DNA from: Anaerolineales bacterium
GTDB lineage: Bacteria; Chloroflexota; Anaerolineae; Anaerolineales; Villigracilaceae
DNA: 64,000 nt
Assembly: GCA_025056175.1 (NCBI GenBank)
Contig: JANWWK010000090.1
Location: forward strand, 1-64,000
Reading direction: 5' to 3'
Both the position numbers and the translations under genes were made by a program. The notes under the pieces are model-generated. The model made no database searches, was not told where the DNA came from, and saw only the letters and a list, made by a program, of their open reading frames with translations. Numbering within the stretch: position 1 is the stretch's first letter; every line of letters starts with the position of its first letter. This document shows, in pieces, positions 38,131-48,475 of this stretch.

Positions 38131-38742
38131 TTACCCAGGCACAACGGGTCGAAAATTTTTTAAGGCCTGGATGGCGCGTTGTAAACTGGGGGCATTCACC
38201 TTGGCGCGTTCAGCCTGCCAATCTTCAATCACAAATCTTTCGATCTGTCCCCGGTAGTTTTTGCCCACCAGCCCTGGCGAATGAGGGGCAGGGACGATGT
38301 CTTCAAGAATGATTCTGGAAGTGGAGCGCCGTGCCAGGTTGACCACCGTCTGCTTGGGATGTTGTTCTAGTTCGGGCTGTTGGGGAATATGGTGAACAGG
38401 AATGCTCAAGAATTTTGCAAATTCGTCCCGGTCAGCCAATAACCAGGCCTCTACTGTACGCACCGCAATACGGATTTGCAAATTCGGATTTTGTCCATTT
38501 GGAAACCATTTTTGTAATAATTCTGGTGGACAGGCATTTGTTTCCAGGTCAACCAATGCTACATAAGGCCAGGAACGCGCTGCGTTGTTATAGATGCCCA
38601 CGTTTTTCTCTATCCATGCACGCCCGCGTCTCCCATAGCAAACCCGCGCTTCCAGATGTGGAGACACCTGTCTGATTAGCTGACGCAAGACCAGTTCATC
38701 AAGCAGCCCTTCAGCAATCAAGTTAATCGGAATTCGGCTCAC
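38131..38742 (-). CDS. DUF4276-like / TOPRIM-like protein (partner of AAA ATPase)
   Basis: IAEGLLDELVLRQLI, YVALVDLET, RTVEAWLLADRDEF; 4-nt overlap with upstream ATPase gene. Confidence 0.65.
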   Translation of the reverse strand: MSRIPINLIAEGLLDELVLRQLIRQVSPHLEARVCYGRRGRAWIEKNVGIYNNAARSWPYVALVDLETNACPPELLQKWFPNGQNPNLQIRIAVRTVEAWLLADRDEFAKFLSIPVHHIPQQPELEQHPKQTVVNLARRSTSRIILEDIVPAPHSPGLVGKNYRGQIERFVIEDWQAERAKVNAPSLQRAIQALKNFRPVVPG

Positions 38743-39884
38743 AGTTTAAATAACTCCAACTGGTGCAAATCACGTGGTTCAGTGTATGGGATGACAACAT
38801 CTGCGGGCGATAAGCCTTCATCAAGCAACTTCTGGATTTCAGGCTGACTTGCGGCAGTTTTTACCTGGGTTCCTTCCTGGTTGGGCGTGAGCATTAAGAT
38901 TTCATCGCCAGCAATGCCTTCATCGGACAATAATTCAAAACTATGGGTGCTAATAAAAATCTGCCGTTTGCGCTCGCGCTGAATCCGATGAATTAATCCG
39001 GGCAAACGACGTATAACGCCACTGTGTAGAGAAAGTTCAGGTTCTTCAAGCAGGAGTGGACCATCACCATCCTGTAATGCCCACAGTAAGCCTAACAGTC
39101 GCAGTGTCCCGTCAGAAAATGACTCTTCATTTTGCTTAGCAGGCAACTGCCGCCAGTGCTCATAAAGGCCAACCAGGTGCGGTGTGCCAAATTCATCCTG
39201 GTCAAGGCGTAACTCTTTCAATTGAGGCACAGCAATTTTCAAGGCTTGCAAAATACGTCGTAAGCGGGCATTGCGTGTTTTCTCCTGAGTTTTTGCGACG
39301 CGCTCCAGAAAGTTATACCCAAAAGCTTCTGCCTGTTTACTCAAAGATGACCAGTCGCGTCCGCCGCGAATGATTTGTGGAACAAGGTGAAGATACGCTA
39401 TTTTCTCGAAGAATTTTGCAATTTCACGAAATGGGGCATTCAGGTTGATTTGTTCAAGCGCAGTTTGCGTAAGCCGGATAGGGTCCTTCATATCATCATC
39501 GTCTGGCCGCTTTAGGATGATTTCGTTGTTTTTATAAACAACTTCATGCCTAATCACAGGCAGACGATGACCACGTGACTGTTGATTGAATTTAATTTCA
39601 TATTTCCATGAATCATTACCGCCATTAGAGAGTACCACGGTGATACCAACGTCCGGGTCCTGGCGTGCTGCCAGACAACGAATTTTGGACACACCACCGC
39701 GTTCATCTACTGCTCGTTGCAACCCTCCACCAGGAGCAGCCAGGTCTCGTAAAAAGCGTAAGGCATCCAAAAAATTCGATTTCCCAGATGCGTTTGGTCC
39801 GACAAGAAAAACACGCTCTTTCAGATTAGCAACCACTTTGCGAAAATTTTTCCAACTATAAAGTTCGACCTGGCTGATGTACAT
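38739..39884 (-). CDS. AAA_15/AAA_21 (OLD/SMC-like) ATPase
   Basis: Walker A VGPNASGKSNFLDAL, FSDGTLRLLGLLWAL, Walker B LLLEEPELSLH, FISTHSFELL. Confidence 0.9.
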   Translation of the reverse strand: MYISQVELYSWKNFRKVVANLKERVFLVGPNASGKSNFLDALRFLRDLAAPGGGLQRAVDERGGVSKIRCLAARQDPDVGITVVLSNGGNDSWKYEIKFNQQSRGHRLPVIRHEVVYKNNEIILKRPDDDDMKDPIRLTQTALEQINLNAPFREIAKFFEKIAYLHLVPQIIRGGRDWSSLSKQAEAFGYNFLERVAKTQEKTRNARLRRILQALKIAVPQLKELRLDQDEFGTPHLVGLYEHWRQLPAKQNEESFSDGTLRLLGLLWALQDGDGPLLLEEPELSLHSGVIRRLPGLIHRIQRERKRQIFISTHSFELLSDEGIAGDEILMLTPNQEGTQVKTAASQPEIQKLLDEGLSPADVVIPYTEPRDLHQLELFKL

Positions 39885-39970
39885 ATTTCGTCTCCGAGTC
39901 ACTGCAAAAAAGGTTCAACGACAACGGACAGAAAAGAATTTTGAAGGTGAGATACGAACTTTGTAGCTAT

Positions 39971-41500
39971 CTATTTGGCGTAATCTACCGCGCGCGTTTC
40001 GCGGATGACCGTTACTTTGATTTGACCGGGGTACTGCATGGTTTCCTCAATTTTTCGGGCAATATCGCGCGCCAGGCGGGCCGAGGCCAGGTCGTCAATC
40101 TCTTCAGGGCGGACGATGATACGCACTTCGCGTCCGGCCTGGATGGCAAAGGCCTGGGAGACGCCCGCGAACGAAGTCGCCATATCTTCCAGGGTGCGAA
40201 TGCGCTTGATGTAGGCTTCCAGGTCTTCGCGCCGCGCGCCGGGCCGTGCGCCGGAGATGGCATCGGCTGCTTCAGCAATCACCGCCTCGATGGTTTCCTG
40301 TTCCACTTCGTGATGATGCGAGGCAATCGCGTTCACTACCACCGGGTGAACGCCATAGCGTTTACAAAATTCGGCGCCTAAACTGGCATGCGTCCCTTCC
40401 TGGTTGTGGTCCATGGCCTTGCCAATATCATGCAAAAAGCCGCCTTGTTTGGCCCATTCCACGTTGGCACCCAGTTCGGCGGCCAGAATGCCGGCCAGTT
40501 TTGCCACTTCCACCGCGTGGGCCAGCTGGTTCTGTCCGTAAGAGGTGCGAAATTTCAGGCGTCCCATCATGCGCAGCACTTCGGGGTGTAAGCCGGTCAC
40601 GCCGGCATCAAAAGCGGCCTGTTCGCCGGCTTCGGCGATGATTTTTTCGACCGCTTTGGTTTCATCGTTGATGATTTTTTCGATATGGGCCGGATGAATG
40701 CGCCCATCCAGGGTGAGACGGGTGAGGGCGCGGCGGGCAATTTCTCGGCGCACCGAGTCGAAGCAGGAGATGGTGACCGCTTCGGGAGTATCATCCACAA
40801 TCACATCTACCCCGGCAGCCTGCTCAAAGGCGCGGATGTTGCGCCCGTTGCGGCCTACGATGCGGCCTTTCATTTCCTCGTTGGGCAAAGGCACTACCGC
40901 CGAAGTGACCTCGGCCACATGCTCCGAAGCCACGCGCTGAATAGCATCGGCAATCAGTTTGCGGGCGCGCTTTTCGCCCTCCTCGCGCGCTTCGGTTTCG
41001 ATTTGGCGAATGATGCGCGCCATATCGCCGCGCGCTTCTTTTTCGACTTCGTCCAGCAAGAGTTTGCGTGCGTCTTCCTTGCTCATCTCGGCAATCTCTT
41101 GCAGTTTTTCCATCTGTTGGGTGTAGATTTTGTCCACCTCGTTGGCGCGCCGGTCAATACTGCTCTGACGCTTGTTGAGGTTCTGTTCGCGCTGTTCCAG
41201 CCGTTCAGCGCGGCTATCCAGCTCGGAGCGGCGGCGGTCCAGGCGTTCGATTTCGCGGTTGAGTTCGCTGCGCCGCTGATTGATTTCGCGTTCACCCTCC
41301 TGGACGATTTTCAACGCTTTGGCGCGGGCTTCCAGTTCGATTTTGTTGGCTTTATCGGTCGCCTCCTGAATGATTCCCTGGGCTTTGGCCTGCTCCTCAC
41401 GCCGTCGTTTTTCGACCTGATAACGGTTGAAGAAGTAGCCCGCAGCAAAGCCCGCAATCAAGGTCAAAATTTCAAGAATGAAAATTATCGGGCCGTTCAT
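39971..41500 (-). CDS. rny: Ribonuclease Y
   Basis: N-terminal TM + long coiled coil, KH domain GRIVGRNGRNIRAFEQAAGVDVIVDDTPEAVTISCFD, HD domain LHDIGKAMDH. Confidence 0.97.
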   Translation of the reverse strand: MNGPIIFILEILTLIAGFAAGYFFNRYQVEKRRREEQAKAQGIIQEATDKANKIELEARAKALKIVQEGEREINQRRSELNREIERLDRRRSELDSRAERLEQREQNLNKRQSSIDRRANEVDKIYTQQMEKLQEIAEMSKEDARKLLLDEVEKEARGDMARIIRQIETEAREEGEKRARKLIADAIQRVASEHVAEVTSAVVPLPNEEMKGRIVGRNGRNIRAFEQAAGVDVIVDDTPEAVTISCFDSVRREIARRALTRLTLDGRIHPAHIEKIINDETKAVEKIIAEAGEQAAFDAGVTGLHPEVLRMMGRLKFRTSYGQNQLAHAVEVAKLAGILAAELGANVEWAKQGGFLHDIGKAMDHNQEGTHASLGAEFCKRYGVHPVVVNAIASHHHEVEQETIEAVIAEAADAISGARPGARREDLEAYIKRIRTLEDMATSFAGVSQAFAIQAGREVRIIVRPEEIDDLASARLARDIARKIEETMQYPGQIKVTVIRETRAVDYAK

Positions 41501-42165
41501 TTCGTTTCCATGTCCTCGTTTTCGGTAAGATAGGTCTTGCTGTTCGAGCGCGTCTCTGCCCACAGGCCGCGCAACACGGCGTCAACCACTTCGTAGGAAA
41601 AACCGCGCCGCGCCAGAAAGCCGCCGAGTTTTGCGCGGAAGGTCGGCCAGTCGAATCCTTGCACCTTACGCAGATACTTTTGGGCTGCCTGGCGCGCCAG
41701 GGTTTCCTCGTCTGTATTTTGCGCCAAAATCTGATGGATGACTTCTTCCTGCAATCCTTTGCGGCGCAGTTCCAATGCCAGCAGGCGGCGCGAACGAGGA
41801 CGGAAAACATTGCGGTTTTCTACCCACGTTTCAGCAAAGTGGCGGTCATCGAGCAAGCCCGTTTCCTGAAGGCGTGCTATCGTCTGTTCGATGACCACAT
41901 CCGGCATGGCGTGCTTTTGCAAATGTTCCCGAATTTCGCTCACCGAGCGGGCGCGATAACCAAGCAGGCGCAGCGCCTGCTGTAACGCCGTTTCCCGCGC
42001 ATCGTCTTCTTTGAGAGCGGCAATCCGTTCTTCGGTCAGTTCCTGCCCCACACGCAACCAGCCAGCAGTGACACGGGAGAGACCAAAAGCGAAGTGCCCG
42101 TCCAGGTGGATGTTGACGCGCTGCGGGTTTTTCTTTTGAATCTCGATGGACGTAATTTTTGCCAT
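41497..42165 (-). CDS. recX: Regulatory protein RecX
   Basis: RLLGYRARSVSEIREHLQKHAMPDVVIEQTIARLQETGLLDDRHFAETWVENR; overlaps rny start (ATGA). Confidence 0.92.
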   Translation of the reverse strand: MAKITSIEIQKKNPQRVNIHLDGHFAFGLSRVTAGWLRVGQELTEERIAALKEDDARETALQQALRLLGYRARSVSEIREHLQKHAMPDVVIEQTIARLQETGLLDDRHFAETWVENRNVFRPRSRRLLALELRRKGLQEEVIHQILAQNTDEETLARQAAQKYLRKVQGFDWPTFRAKLGGFLARRGFSYEVVDAVLRGLWAETRSNSKTYLTENEDMETK

Positions 42166-42237
42166 TAAAGCACGCAACCGTGAGCCTGCCTGTGCAAGCC
42201 ACGGCTGCAAGAACATACCCGGAACACTTCCCTTTCC

Positions 42238-42293
42238 TATCCGGTCAGGAAAAGGTACGCAGATAGGGGTGGAACCAGCCACCCTACCGGCAG
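42238..42293. other. Nested inverted repeats in noncoding gap (possible structured RNA)
   Basis: Outer CCGGT (42241-42245)/ACCGG (42286-42290), inner GGGTGG (42267-42272)/CCACCC (42279-42284). Confidence 0.35.
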
Positions 42294-42643
42294 TTATGGG
42301 ATGCAGTCTATTTCTCGAATATCGTCCCGTCCTGAAAGAAAGGCTTACCAAACGGAGGGGTTGATTTCTCAAATGCCCGTATATACAAAACGGGCAGACC
42401 TATTTCGTATCCAGGTAGTACCAACAACGTGGCCGCAAATCATCAGGCGGCGCTCGAATTAACAAGTCTTAATCCAATTATACCCGGAATGTTAACAAAT
42501 GAGTATCGTTTCAGTCCCCTTCAAAACGCCGAACCATTGCAAACTCCTGGCAAGAATCGCCCTGACGAATGACAAAAAGAACTAACCGCAAAGCCGAATT
42601 TGTGCCATAATGGATTTATCCCCACACCCAAAGGAGGAACTCA

Positions 42644-44914
42644 ATGGCAAAAATCAACATCACGCGCGAAGATGCCCTGGAATATCACCGCCTGAAGGGC
42701 AAACCGGGCAAAGTCGCAATCGTTCCCACCAAGCCAATGGATACCCAACGCGACCTGAGCCTGGCTTACTCGCCGGGCGTGGCGCACCCGGTGCTGGAAA
42801 TTGAAAAAGACCGCGACCTGGCGTATGAGTATACATCCAAAGGCAACCTGGTGGCTGTCATCTCGAATGGCACAGCCATCCTTGGACTGGGCGACCGCGG
42901 CGCGCTGGCAAGCAAGCCGGTGATGGAAGGCAAGGGCGTCTTGTTCAAGAAGTTTGCCGATATTGACGTGTTCGATATCGAAGTCAACGCACACGACCCC
43001 GATGAAGTCATCCGCGTTGTGGCTGCAATTGCTCCTACCTTCGGCGGAATCAACCTGGAAGACATCAAAGCGCCCGAATGTTTCTACATCGAAGAAACCC
43101 TGAAGGGAATGCTCGATATTCCCGTCTTTCACGATGACCAGCACGGCACAGCCATCATTTCCTCTGCCGGGCTGGCCAGTGCGCTGGAACTGGTTGGCAA
43201 GAAGCACGAGGAAATCCGTATGGTCATCTCCGGCGCAGGTGCTTCGGCCATCTCCTGCGCTGAGCTTGCCATTCGCTGGGGTGTGAAACGCGAGAACATC
43301 ATCCTGTGCGACAGCAAAGGCGTGGTCTATAAAGGCCGTACGGAGGGCATGAACAAATACAAAGAACGTTTTGCAGTCGAAGACACCGGACGCCGCACGC
43401 TGACCGATGCGATTCAGGGCGCCGATGTGTTCTATGGCCTGTCGGTCGCTAACGTGTTGACGCCAGAGATGGTCAAAATGATGGCCGAACGTCCCATCAT
43501 CTTTGCCATGGCAAATCCCGACCCGGAAATCCGCTATGAACTGGCAAAAGAAACCCGTCCCGATGCAATTGTTGCCACCGGGCGCTCCGATTACCCCAAC
43601 CAGGTCAACAACGTTCTGGGCTTCCCTTTCATCTTTCGCGGGGCATTGGATGTTCGTGCACGCGCCATTAACGATGAGATGAAATTTGCCGCTTCGCAGG
43701 CGCTCTATCACCTGACGAAAGAAGACGTTCCCGATTCCGTCCTGCGTGCCTACGGGGTAGATAGCCTGAAATTCGGCGATGAGTACATCATCCCCAAGCC
43801 GTTGGACCCGCGCGTCTTGCTGTGGGAAGCCCCGGCGGTTGCCAAAGCCGCAATGGAAACCGGTGTGGCGCGCCGTAAAATTGACCTGGATGAATATCGT
43901 GAGCAGCTGGCTTACCGTCAGGGGATTGGTCAGCGCGTGCGCTACTTCATCATGAACAAGGCGCGCGCCAGCAAAGGGCGCAAGCGCCTGGTCTTTGGCG
44001 AAGGCGAGGAGACCAAAATCATCCGTGCCGCCGCTCAGGTGGTCGATGAAGGCATTGCTCATCCGATTCTGATTGGCCGCCCCGAAATCATTCACGAGAA
44101 AATCAAATTGCTTAATCTGAACTTCACCCCCGAAGTGGTGGACCCCAATCGGATGGAAAAACAAGAGAAATATGCTCAGGCGTACTACGAACTGCGTCAA
44201 CGCAAAGGGATGACCCTGGCGCAGGCACGCAAGCGCGTGACCGAGCCAAATGTGCTGGGACCAATGATGGTGAAAATGGGCGATGCCGATGCTTTCATCT
44301 CCGGCCTGACCTACGAGTACCCCGAAGTCATCCGCCCGGCGTTGCAAATTCACCACACCGCCCCCGGTGTCATCTGCGCGGCGGGCGTTTACATCATGGT
44401 CGTTGGCGAGAAAACCTACCTGTTCACCGATGCCACCGTCAACATCGAACCCTCCCCCGAAGAACTGGCACAGATTGCCTGCCTGGCTGCCAATTTTGCC
44501 CGTCAGCTGGAAATTGAACCGCGCGTGGCGTTTCTCTCGTTCTCCAACTTTGGGTCTACGCCTCATCCGCTTTCGCAAAAAGTGCGAAAAGCGCTGGAGC
44601 TGACCAGAGCCCGCTGTCCTGATTTGGTGGTAGATGGTGAAATGCAGGCCGATACCGCCGTTGTGGCCGAAATCATCGAACAGCGCTTCCCGTTCAGCGC
44701 CGTCAAAGATGCCAATGTGCTGGTCTTCCCCTCGCTGGAGAGTGCCAACATCGCGTACAAACTCCTGGCCCGTTTGGGAAACGCCAAAGCCATCGGCCCA
44801 ATTCTGCTGGGGGTTGGTGCGCCGATTCACGTCCTGCAAACCGGAGACGAGGTCAACGACATCGTCCAGGTGGCGGCTGTGGCCGTGATGGACGCGATGA
44901 GCCGGGCAAAGTAG
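42644..44914 (+). CDS. maeB: NADP-dependent malic enzyme fused to phosphotransacetylase-like domain
   Basis: [45 protein letters not shown]-terminal PTA-like [19 protein letters not shown]. Confidence 0.95.
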   Translation: MAKINITREDALEYHRLKGKPGKVAIVPTKPMDTQRDLSLAYSPGVAHPVLEIEKDRDLAYEYTSKGNLVAVISNGTAILGLGDRGALASKPVMEGKGVLFKKFADIDVFDIEVNAHDPDEVIRVVAAIAPTFGGINLEDIKAPECFYIEETLKGMLDIPVFHDDQHGTAIISSAGLASALELVGKKHEEIRMVISGAGASAISCAELAIRWGVKRENIILCDSKGVVYKGRTEGMNKYKERFAVEDTGRRTLTDAIQGADVFYGLSVANVLTPEMVKMMAERPIIFAMANPDPEIRYELAKETRPDAIVATGRSDYPNQVNNVLGFPFIFRGALDVRARAINDEMKFAASQALYHLTKEDVPDSVLRAYGVDSLKFGDEYIIPKPLDPRVLLWEAPAVAKAAMETGVARRKIDLDEYREQLAYRQGIGQRVRYFIMNKARASKGRKRLVFGEGEETKIIRAAAQVVDEGIAHPILIGRPEIIHEKIKLLNLNFTPEVVDPNRMEKQEKYAQAYYELRQRKGMTLAQARKRVTEPNVLGPMMVKMGDADAFISGLTYEYPEVIRPALQIHHTAPGVICAAGVYIMVVGEKTYLFTDATVNIEPSPEELAQIACLAANFARQLEIEPRVAFLSFSNFGSTPHPLSQKVRKALELTRARCPDLVVDGEMQADTAVVAEIIEQRFPFSAVKDANVLVFPSLESANIAYKLLARLGNAKAIGPILLGVGAPIHVLQTGDEVNDIVQVAAVAVMDAMSRAK

Positions 44915-44933
44915 TTTGCGCAAACTGATTCGA

Positions 44934-44975
44934 TTTCCCCTCGCCATCTTTGCGGCGAGGGGAAATGTTTTTCTG
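44934..44975 (+). terminator. Rho-independent terminator of malic enzyme gene
   Basis: Perfect 12-bp stem TTTCCCCTCGCC (44934-44945)/GGCGAGGGGAAA (44954-44965) then TGTTTTTCTG. Confidence 0.9.
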
Positions 44976-45104
44976 TCATTTTGAGCGTTCGGGGAATTGT
45001 CTGGCCTTTCTCTCCCCGCCTTGTGGGGCTTTTCCGCCTGTCCTTCGGTGCGCTTCGCAGTCCTGATGGGAGAGACGAGAAATTGCCTGAAATTTGGCCG
45101 TAGA

Positions 45105-46073
45105 CTAGAGTTTCAACCGCCCAAACAACCAGGGCGCACCGGCACTTATCCATACCCCCACCAGGGTGTAGCGCAGATAGCGTAAAGCATACGAAATGAT
45201 TTCTTCCTGGCGTGGGAAGATTGCCCCCAGCCCATACCACAAGACCGCAATTCCCAACAAGCCCACCAAAAAGCGCAGCAGGCGCTGTTTCAGCGTGCCG
45301 CCAGCAGAAAAACCGCCGTGCATCTGAATCCACGCCAGGCCGGCCAGCAGTCCAAACACCGTAGCCGCGGGGCTGATAACGCCATTGAGCGTCACGGGGG
45401 CCGGAAGTTCCTCTGCACCGGCAGCCCGTGCATTTGCTGCCCATTCCGCAGGAAGAGGCATTTTGCGTGCTGCCCCAAAGGCAAGCGCCCCCGCTACCAG
45501 CAGGAGCGCCGAGAGCAGAAAAGCCAGCCCAACCTGCTGCCCCAGCGATTTGGTCTTCAACCAGGCTGCCGCGCGCTGCCATAGTTTCAGTGTTGCCCAC
45601 AGCGTCAGCGCGCCCAGCAACCAGCCCAGCAGAACATCATGCAGAAAGTGAACACCCAGATACAACCGCGAAAAACCAATCATCAGGACAAGAAACACTG
45701 CCGCAGCCCACGCCCAAAACCGCCCGACCTGCGAAGCCGCCATGCCCCACAACCCGGCAGCCACCTGTGCGTGTCCCGAAGGGACGCCAAACGACGTTTC
45801 AGCGGTCAGGGCTTTGATTTGTGGGTTGACCCAATAGGGACGCGGGCCAAAAAATGCCAGTTTCAACACACCGTTCAACGCGCCGTTGAACAGCAAAATC
45901 ACCCCCATCCGCAACCCCAAGCCTGCATCCACACACCAATACACAATCGGCAGAACGAACAGGAAGAACTCTTCCGAACCGAGAAATGTGAAGCCGCGCA
46001 TGGGGAGCTCCAGCCAGCCCAGACCTTGAACCCAGAGCGAAAACGCGATTCCAAATTGAATGATTGACTCCAT
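45105..46073 (-). CDS. PAP2-superfamily phosphatase, membrane
   Basis: GVPSGHAQVAAGLWG and FSRLYLGVHFLHDVLLGWLLG; ATG at 46073. Confidence 0.92.
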   Translation of the reverse strand: MESIIQFGIAFSLWVQGLGWLELPMRGFTFLGSEEFFLFVLPIVYWCVDAGLGLRMGVILLFNGALNGVLKLAFFGPRPYWVNPQIKALTAETSFGVPSGHAQVAAGLWGMAASQVGRFWAWAAAVFLVLMIGFSRLYLGVHFLHDVLLGWLLGALTLWATLKLWQRAAAWLKTKSLGQQVGLAFLLSALLLVAGALAFGAARKMPLPAEWAANARAAGAEELPAPVTLNGVISPAATVFGLLAGLAWIQMHGGFSAGGTLKQRLLRFLVGLLGIAVLWYGLGAIFPRQEEIISYALRYLRYTLVGVWISAGAPWLFGRLKL

Positions 46074-46130
46074 TCGATGCCTCCAAAACGAATTGACGAG
46101 ACCAACGCCGATATTGTACACTGAACAAGG

Positions 46131-48473
46131 ATGAAAGCGAACACCGCTCGCGTATGGGATTGGGCTTCTGCTTTGCTGACGATGCTGCTGGCATACACAG
46201 CCGCCGTGCGGCTTTCCGTCACTGGCTGGGCTGCAGGCTTGTGGAGTGTAGATTTGCTGGCCGTTTTGGGAAGTTTGCTTGGCCTGGCATTGGGATTCAG
46301 CCTCTTTGAGAAAGCGCCTCTTCGCTGGCTGATGGCTGGCTACACCTTCCTGCTCCTGCCGTGGGTCTGGAGCGCATTGATTAGCGGAGAAGCCTCCGCA
46401 CTGAGCCGTTGGGCCAGCCTTGCAAACCGGTTTCACGCTGCGCTTGTCACGGCTGCGCGCGGCGAACCGGTCACCGACCCGCTCTTGTTTGTAACTCTGA
46501 TGGGGTTCCTGTTTTGGAACATTGGGCTGTTCGGCGGGTACCGCGTGGTGCGCCATTTCAGCGCAACGGCCATGCTCCTGTCTGCCATGCTTCCTCTCCT
46601 GGTCGTCCAGTATTACGATTCGAGCAACAGCAGCCGCATCTGGGCTGTCGGTTTTTTCTTCCTGCTTGCCATTCTGCTGGCCGGACGATTGAACTTTTTG
46701 CAAAATCGAGAACGATGGCAGCAAAAACGCATTTTTCTTGGCGAAGAACCGGTTTTCGACCTGACACGTGGCCTGGCAATAGCGTCGGTTCTGGTTGTCC
46801 TGGTTGCCTGGTTGACGCCAACGCCGGCGGTGGTCGTACCGGCGGCGGCGCGAACGTGGATACGCATCAATCAGTCGCTTGAAACCACCCGTCAGCGCCT
46901 GGATGACTTACTGGCTGCGTTACAGGGACGGACGGTGACCATCCCCGGTGAATTGTACGAAAACACCCTGCCGCTGGGGCGGAATGCACAGCAGGGTGAC
47001 GAAGAAATTTTCCGGGTTCGCCTTTCCACTTTCCCGATGACACGGCTTTACTGGCGCGTGCGGGTGTATGATACCTACGCAGGTGGTCAGTGGACAAGCT
47101 CCCCAGGCGAAACCCTGCTGTTTTCCCCCGAAAACGCACCGGTTTTCGATTGGGGCGTGCAGGCCGCACAGGAAATTGAATTTTTTTTCGATTGGAAATC
47201 GCGTCCTGCTACGCTGCTGGCAACCCCTGCTTACCCGTTGTGGGTCAGCCGCGCAGGGAGCGTGCAGGCCATCCGTCTGCCCGATGGCACCTACGACCTG
47301 CAAACCTGGTCGGCCGCGCCGGCAATTCGCAACGGTGACCAGTATCGGGTACGCGCGGCGCTCTCTCAGCCGACCGTGCGCCAGTTGCGCGCAGCACCGC
47401 AAACTTACCCCGCCTGGGTGACCGAGCGTTACCTGCAACTGCCAGAGAGCGCTTCCGGCGGCGTGCGACGCCTGGCCGAACGCCTTACCCGCGACCAGGA
47501 AACCGCCTATGACAAGGTCATCGTCATCACAAACTATCTGCGCTCCGAGATGGAATATAGCCTGGAAGTGCCGTCTCCTCCGCAGGGAGTGGACCCTGTG
47601 GACTGGTTCCTGTTCACCTGGAAAAGTGGTTTTTGCAATTATTATGCCAGCGCGCAGGTGCTTTTGTTGCGCGCGGCGGGCATTCCGGCGCGCCTGGCGG
47701 TGGGATACGCCCCCGGCGAATATCAACGTGAAGAGCGTGTGTATCGGGTGCGCGCCCGCGATGCCCATGCCTGGCCGGAAGTCTATTTCCCTGGCATTGG
47801 CTGGGTCGAATTCGAGCCAACTGCCAGCCTATCGCCCATCTACCGCCCGGCGGGCGAAGGGAGAAGTGAAGAAGAAGATGAAGCCTTAATGCGCGGCCCC
47901 GAGGGCAGGGAACGCTCCCTGCCCGACCTGACGGGGATGCCGCAACAGCCTGACTCTGCCCCAGACGGGGCATCTTCTCTTTCCGATGCAGCAAAAACAT
48001 CTTCCGCGCTTCGATTCCGTTGGGTGTGGGTTATAATTTTTGCATTCCTGGCCTGGGGCGCGGCAGTGGGCGCATGGCAGCTGGAGCGTCGTCTTTCTCT
48101 TGTCAGAAAAATACCCCGTGTCCTGGAACGGTTCTATCTTCGTTACCATCTCGATACGCCTTCCTGGTTGAGCAACTGGATACGATGGAGCGAAGTGTTA
48201 CCGGTCGAGCGTGCGTTTCATGCCATCAACCAGGCGCTCACCTGGTTAGGACACCCTCAACCGCCTCACGCTACCCCGCAGGAAAGAGCCGCCTTGCTCA
48301 AGGAACTGCTTCCGCAGGCAGCAGACAGCATTGACTTTTTGACTGTCGCGCATGAACAAACGCTATACGCTGGTGCGCCATCTACCCCAGACGAGGTAGG
48401 GCGCGTTGCATGGGCACTCCGCTATCAGGCATTGCGCGCATGGTTTCAGCGCCGCTTTTATCAGGGAGAATAG
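46131..48473 (+). CDS. Transglutaminase-like membrane protein (TgpA-type)
   Basis: N-terminal TMs; KSGFCNYYASAQVLLLRAAGIPARLAVGYAPG, DAHAWPEVYFPGIGWVEFEPT (Cys-His-Asp). Confidence 0.93.
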   Translation: MKANTARVWDWASALLTMLLAYTAAVRLSVTGWAAGLWSVDLLAVLGSLLGLALGFSLFEKAPLRWLMAGYTFLLLPWVWSALISGEASALSRWASLANRFHAALVTAARGEPVTDPLLFVTLMGFLFWNIGLFGGYRVVRHFSATAMLLSAMLPLLVVQYYDSSNSSRIWAVGFFFLLAILLAGRLNFLQNRERWQQKRIFLGEEPVFDLTRGLAIASVLVVLVAWLTPTPAVVVPAAARTWIRINQSLETTRQRLDDLLAALQGRTVTIPGELYENTLPLGRNAQQGDEEIFRVRLSTFPMTRLYWRVRVYDTYAGGQWTSSPGETLLFSPENAPVFDWGVQAAQEIEFFFDWKSRPATLLATPAYPLWVSRAGSVQAIRLPDGTYDLQTWSAAPAIRNGDQYRVRAALSQPTVRQLRAAPQTYPAWVTERYLQLPESASGGVRRLAERLTRDQETAYDKVIVITNYLRSEMEYSLEVPSPPQGVDPVDWFLFTWKSGFCNYYASAQVLLLRAAGIPARLAVGYAPGEYQREERVYRVRARDAHAWPEVYFPGIGWVEFEPTASLSPIYRPAGEGRSEEEDEALMRGPEGRERSLPDLTGMPQQPDSAPDGASSLSDAAKTSSALRFRWVWVIIFAFLAWGAAVGAWQLERRLSLVRKIPRVLERFYLRYHLDTPSWLSNWIRWSEVLPVERAFHAINQALTWLGHPQPPHATPQERAALLKELLPQAADSIDFLTVAHEQTLYAGAPSTPDEVGRVAWALRYQALRAWFQRRFYQGE

Positions 48474-48475
48474 AC

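Noticed and set aside
42246-42262. CAGGAAAAGGTACGCAG resembling the SRP RNA apical motif
   Set aside because: Lacks the GGAA tetraloop and the paired flanks expected of SRP domain IV; insufficient for an SRP call.
42641-44947. 768-aa antisense ORF fully covering the malic enzyme gene
   Set aside because: The sense frame has unambiguous malic enzyme/PTA motifs. The antisense product is rich in H/G/F/D with no recognisable domain and is explained by codon bias at third positions.
44980-44990. TGAGCGTTCG near the malic enzyme terminator
   Set aside because: Only 9/10 match to the LacI-site 10-mer, outside any promoter context for that regulon.
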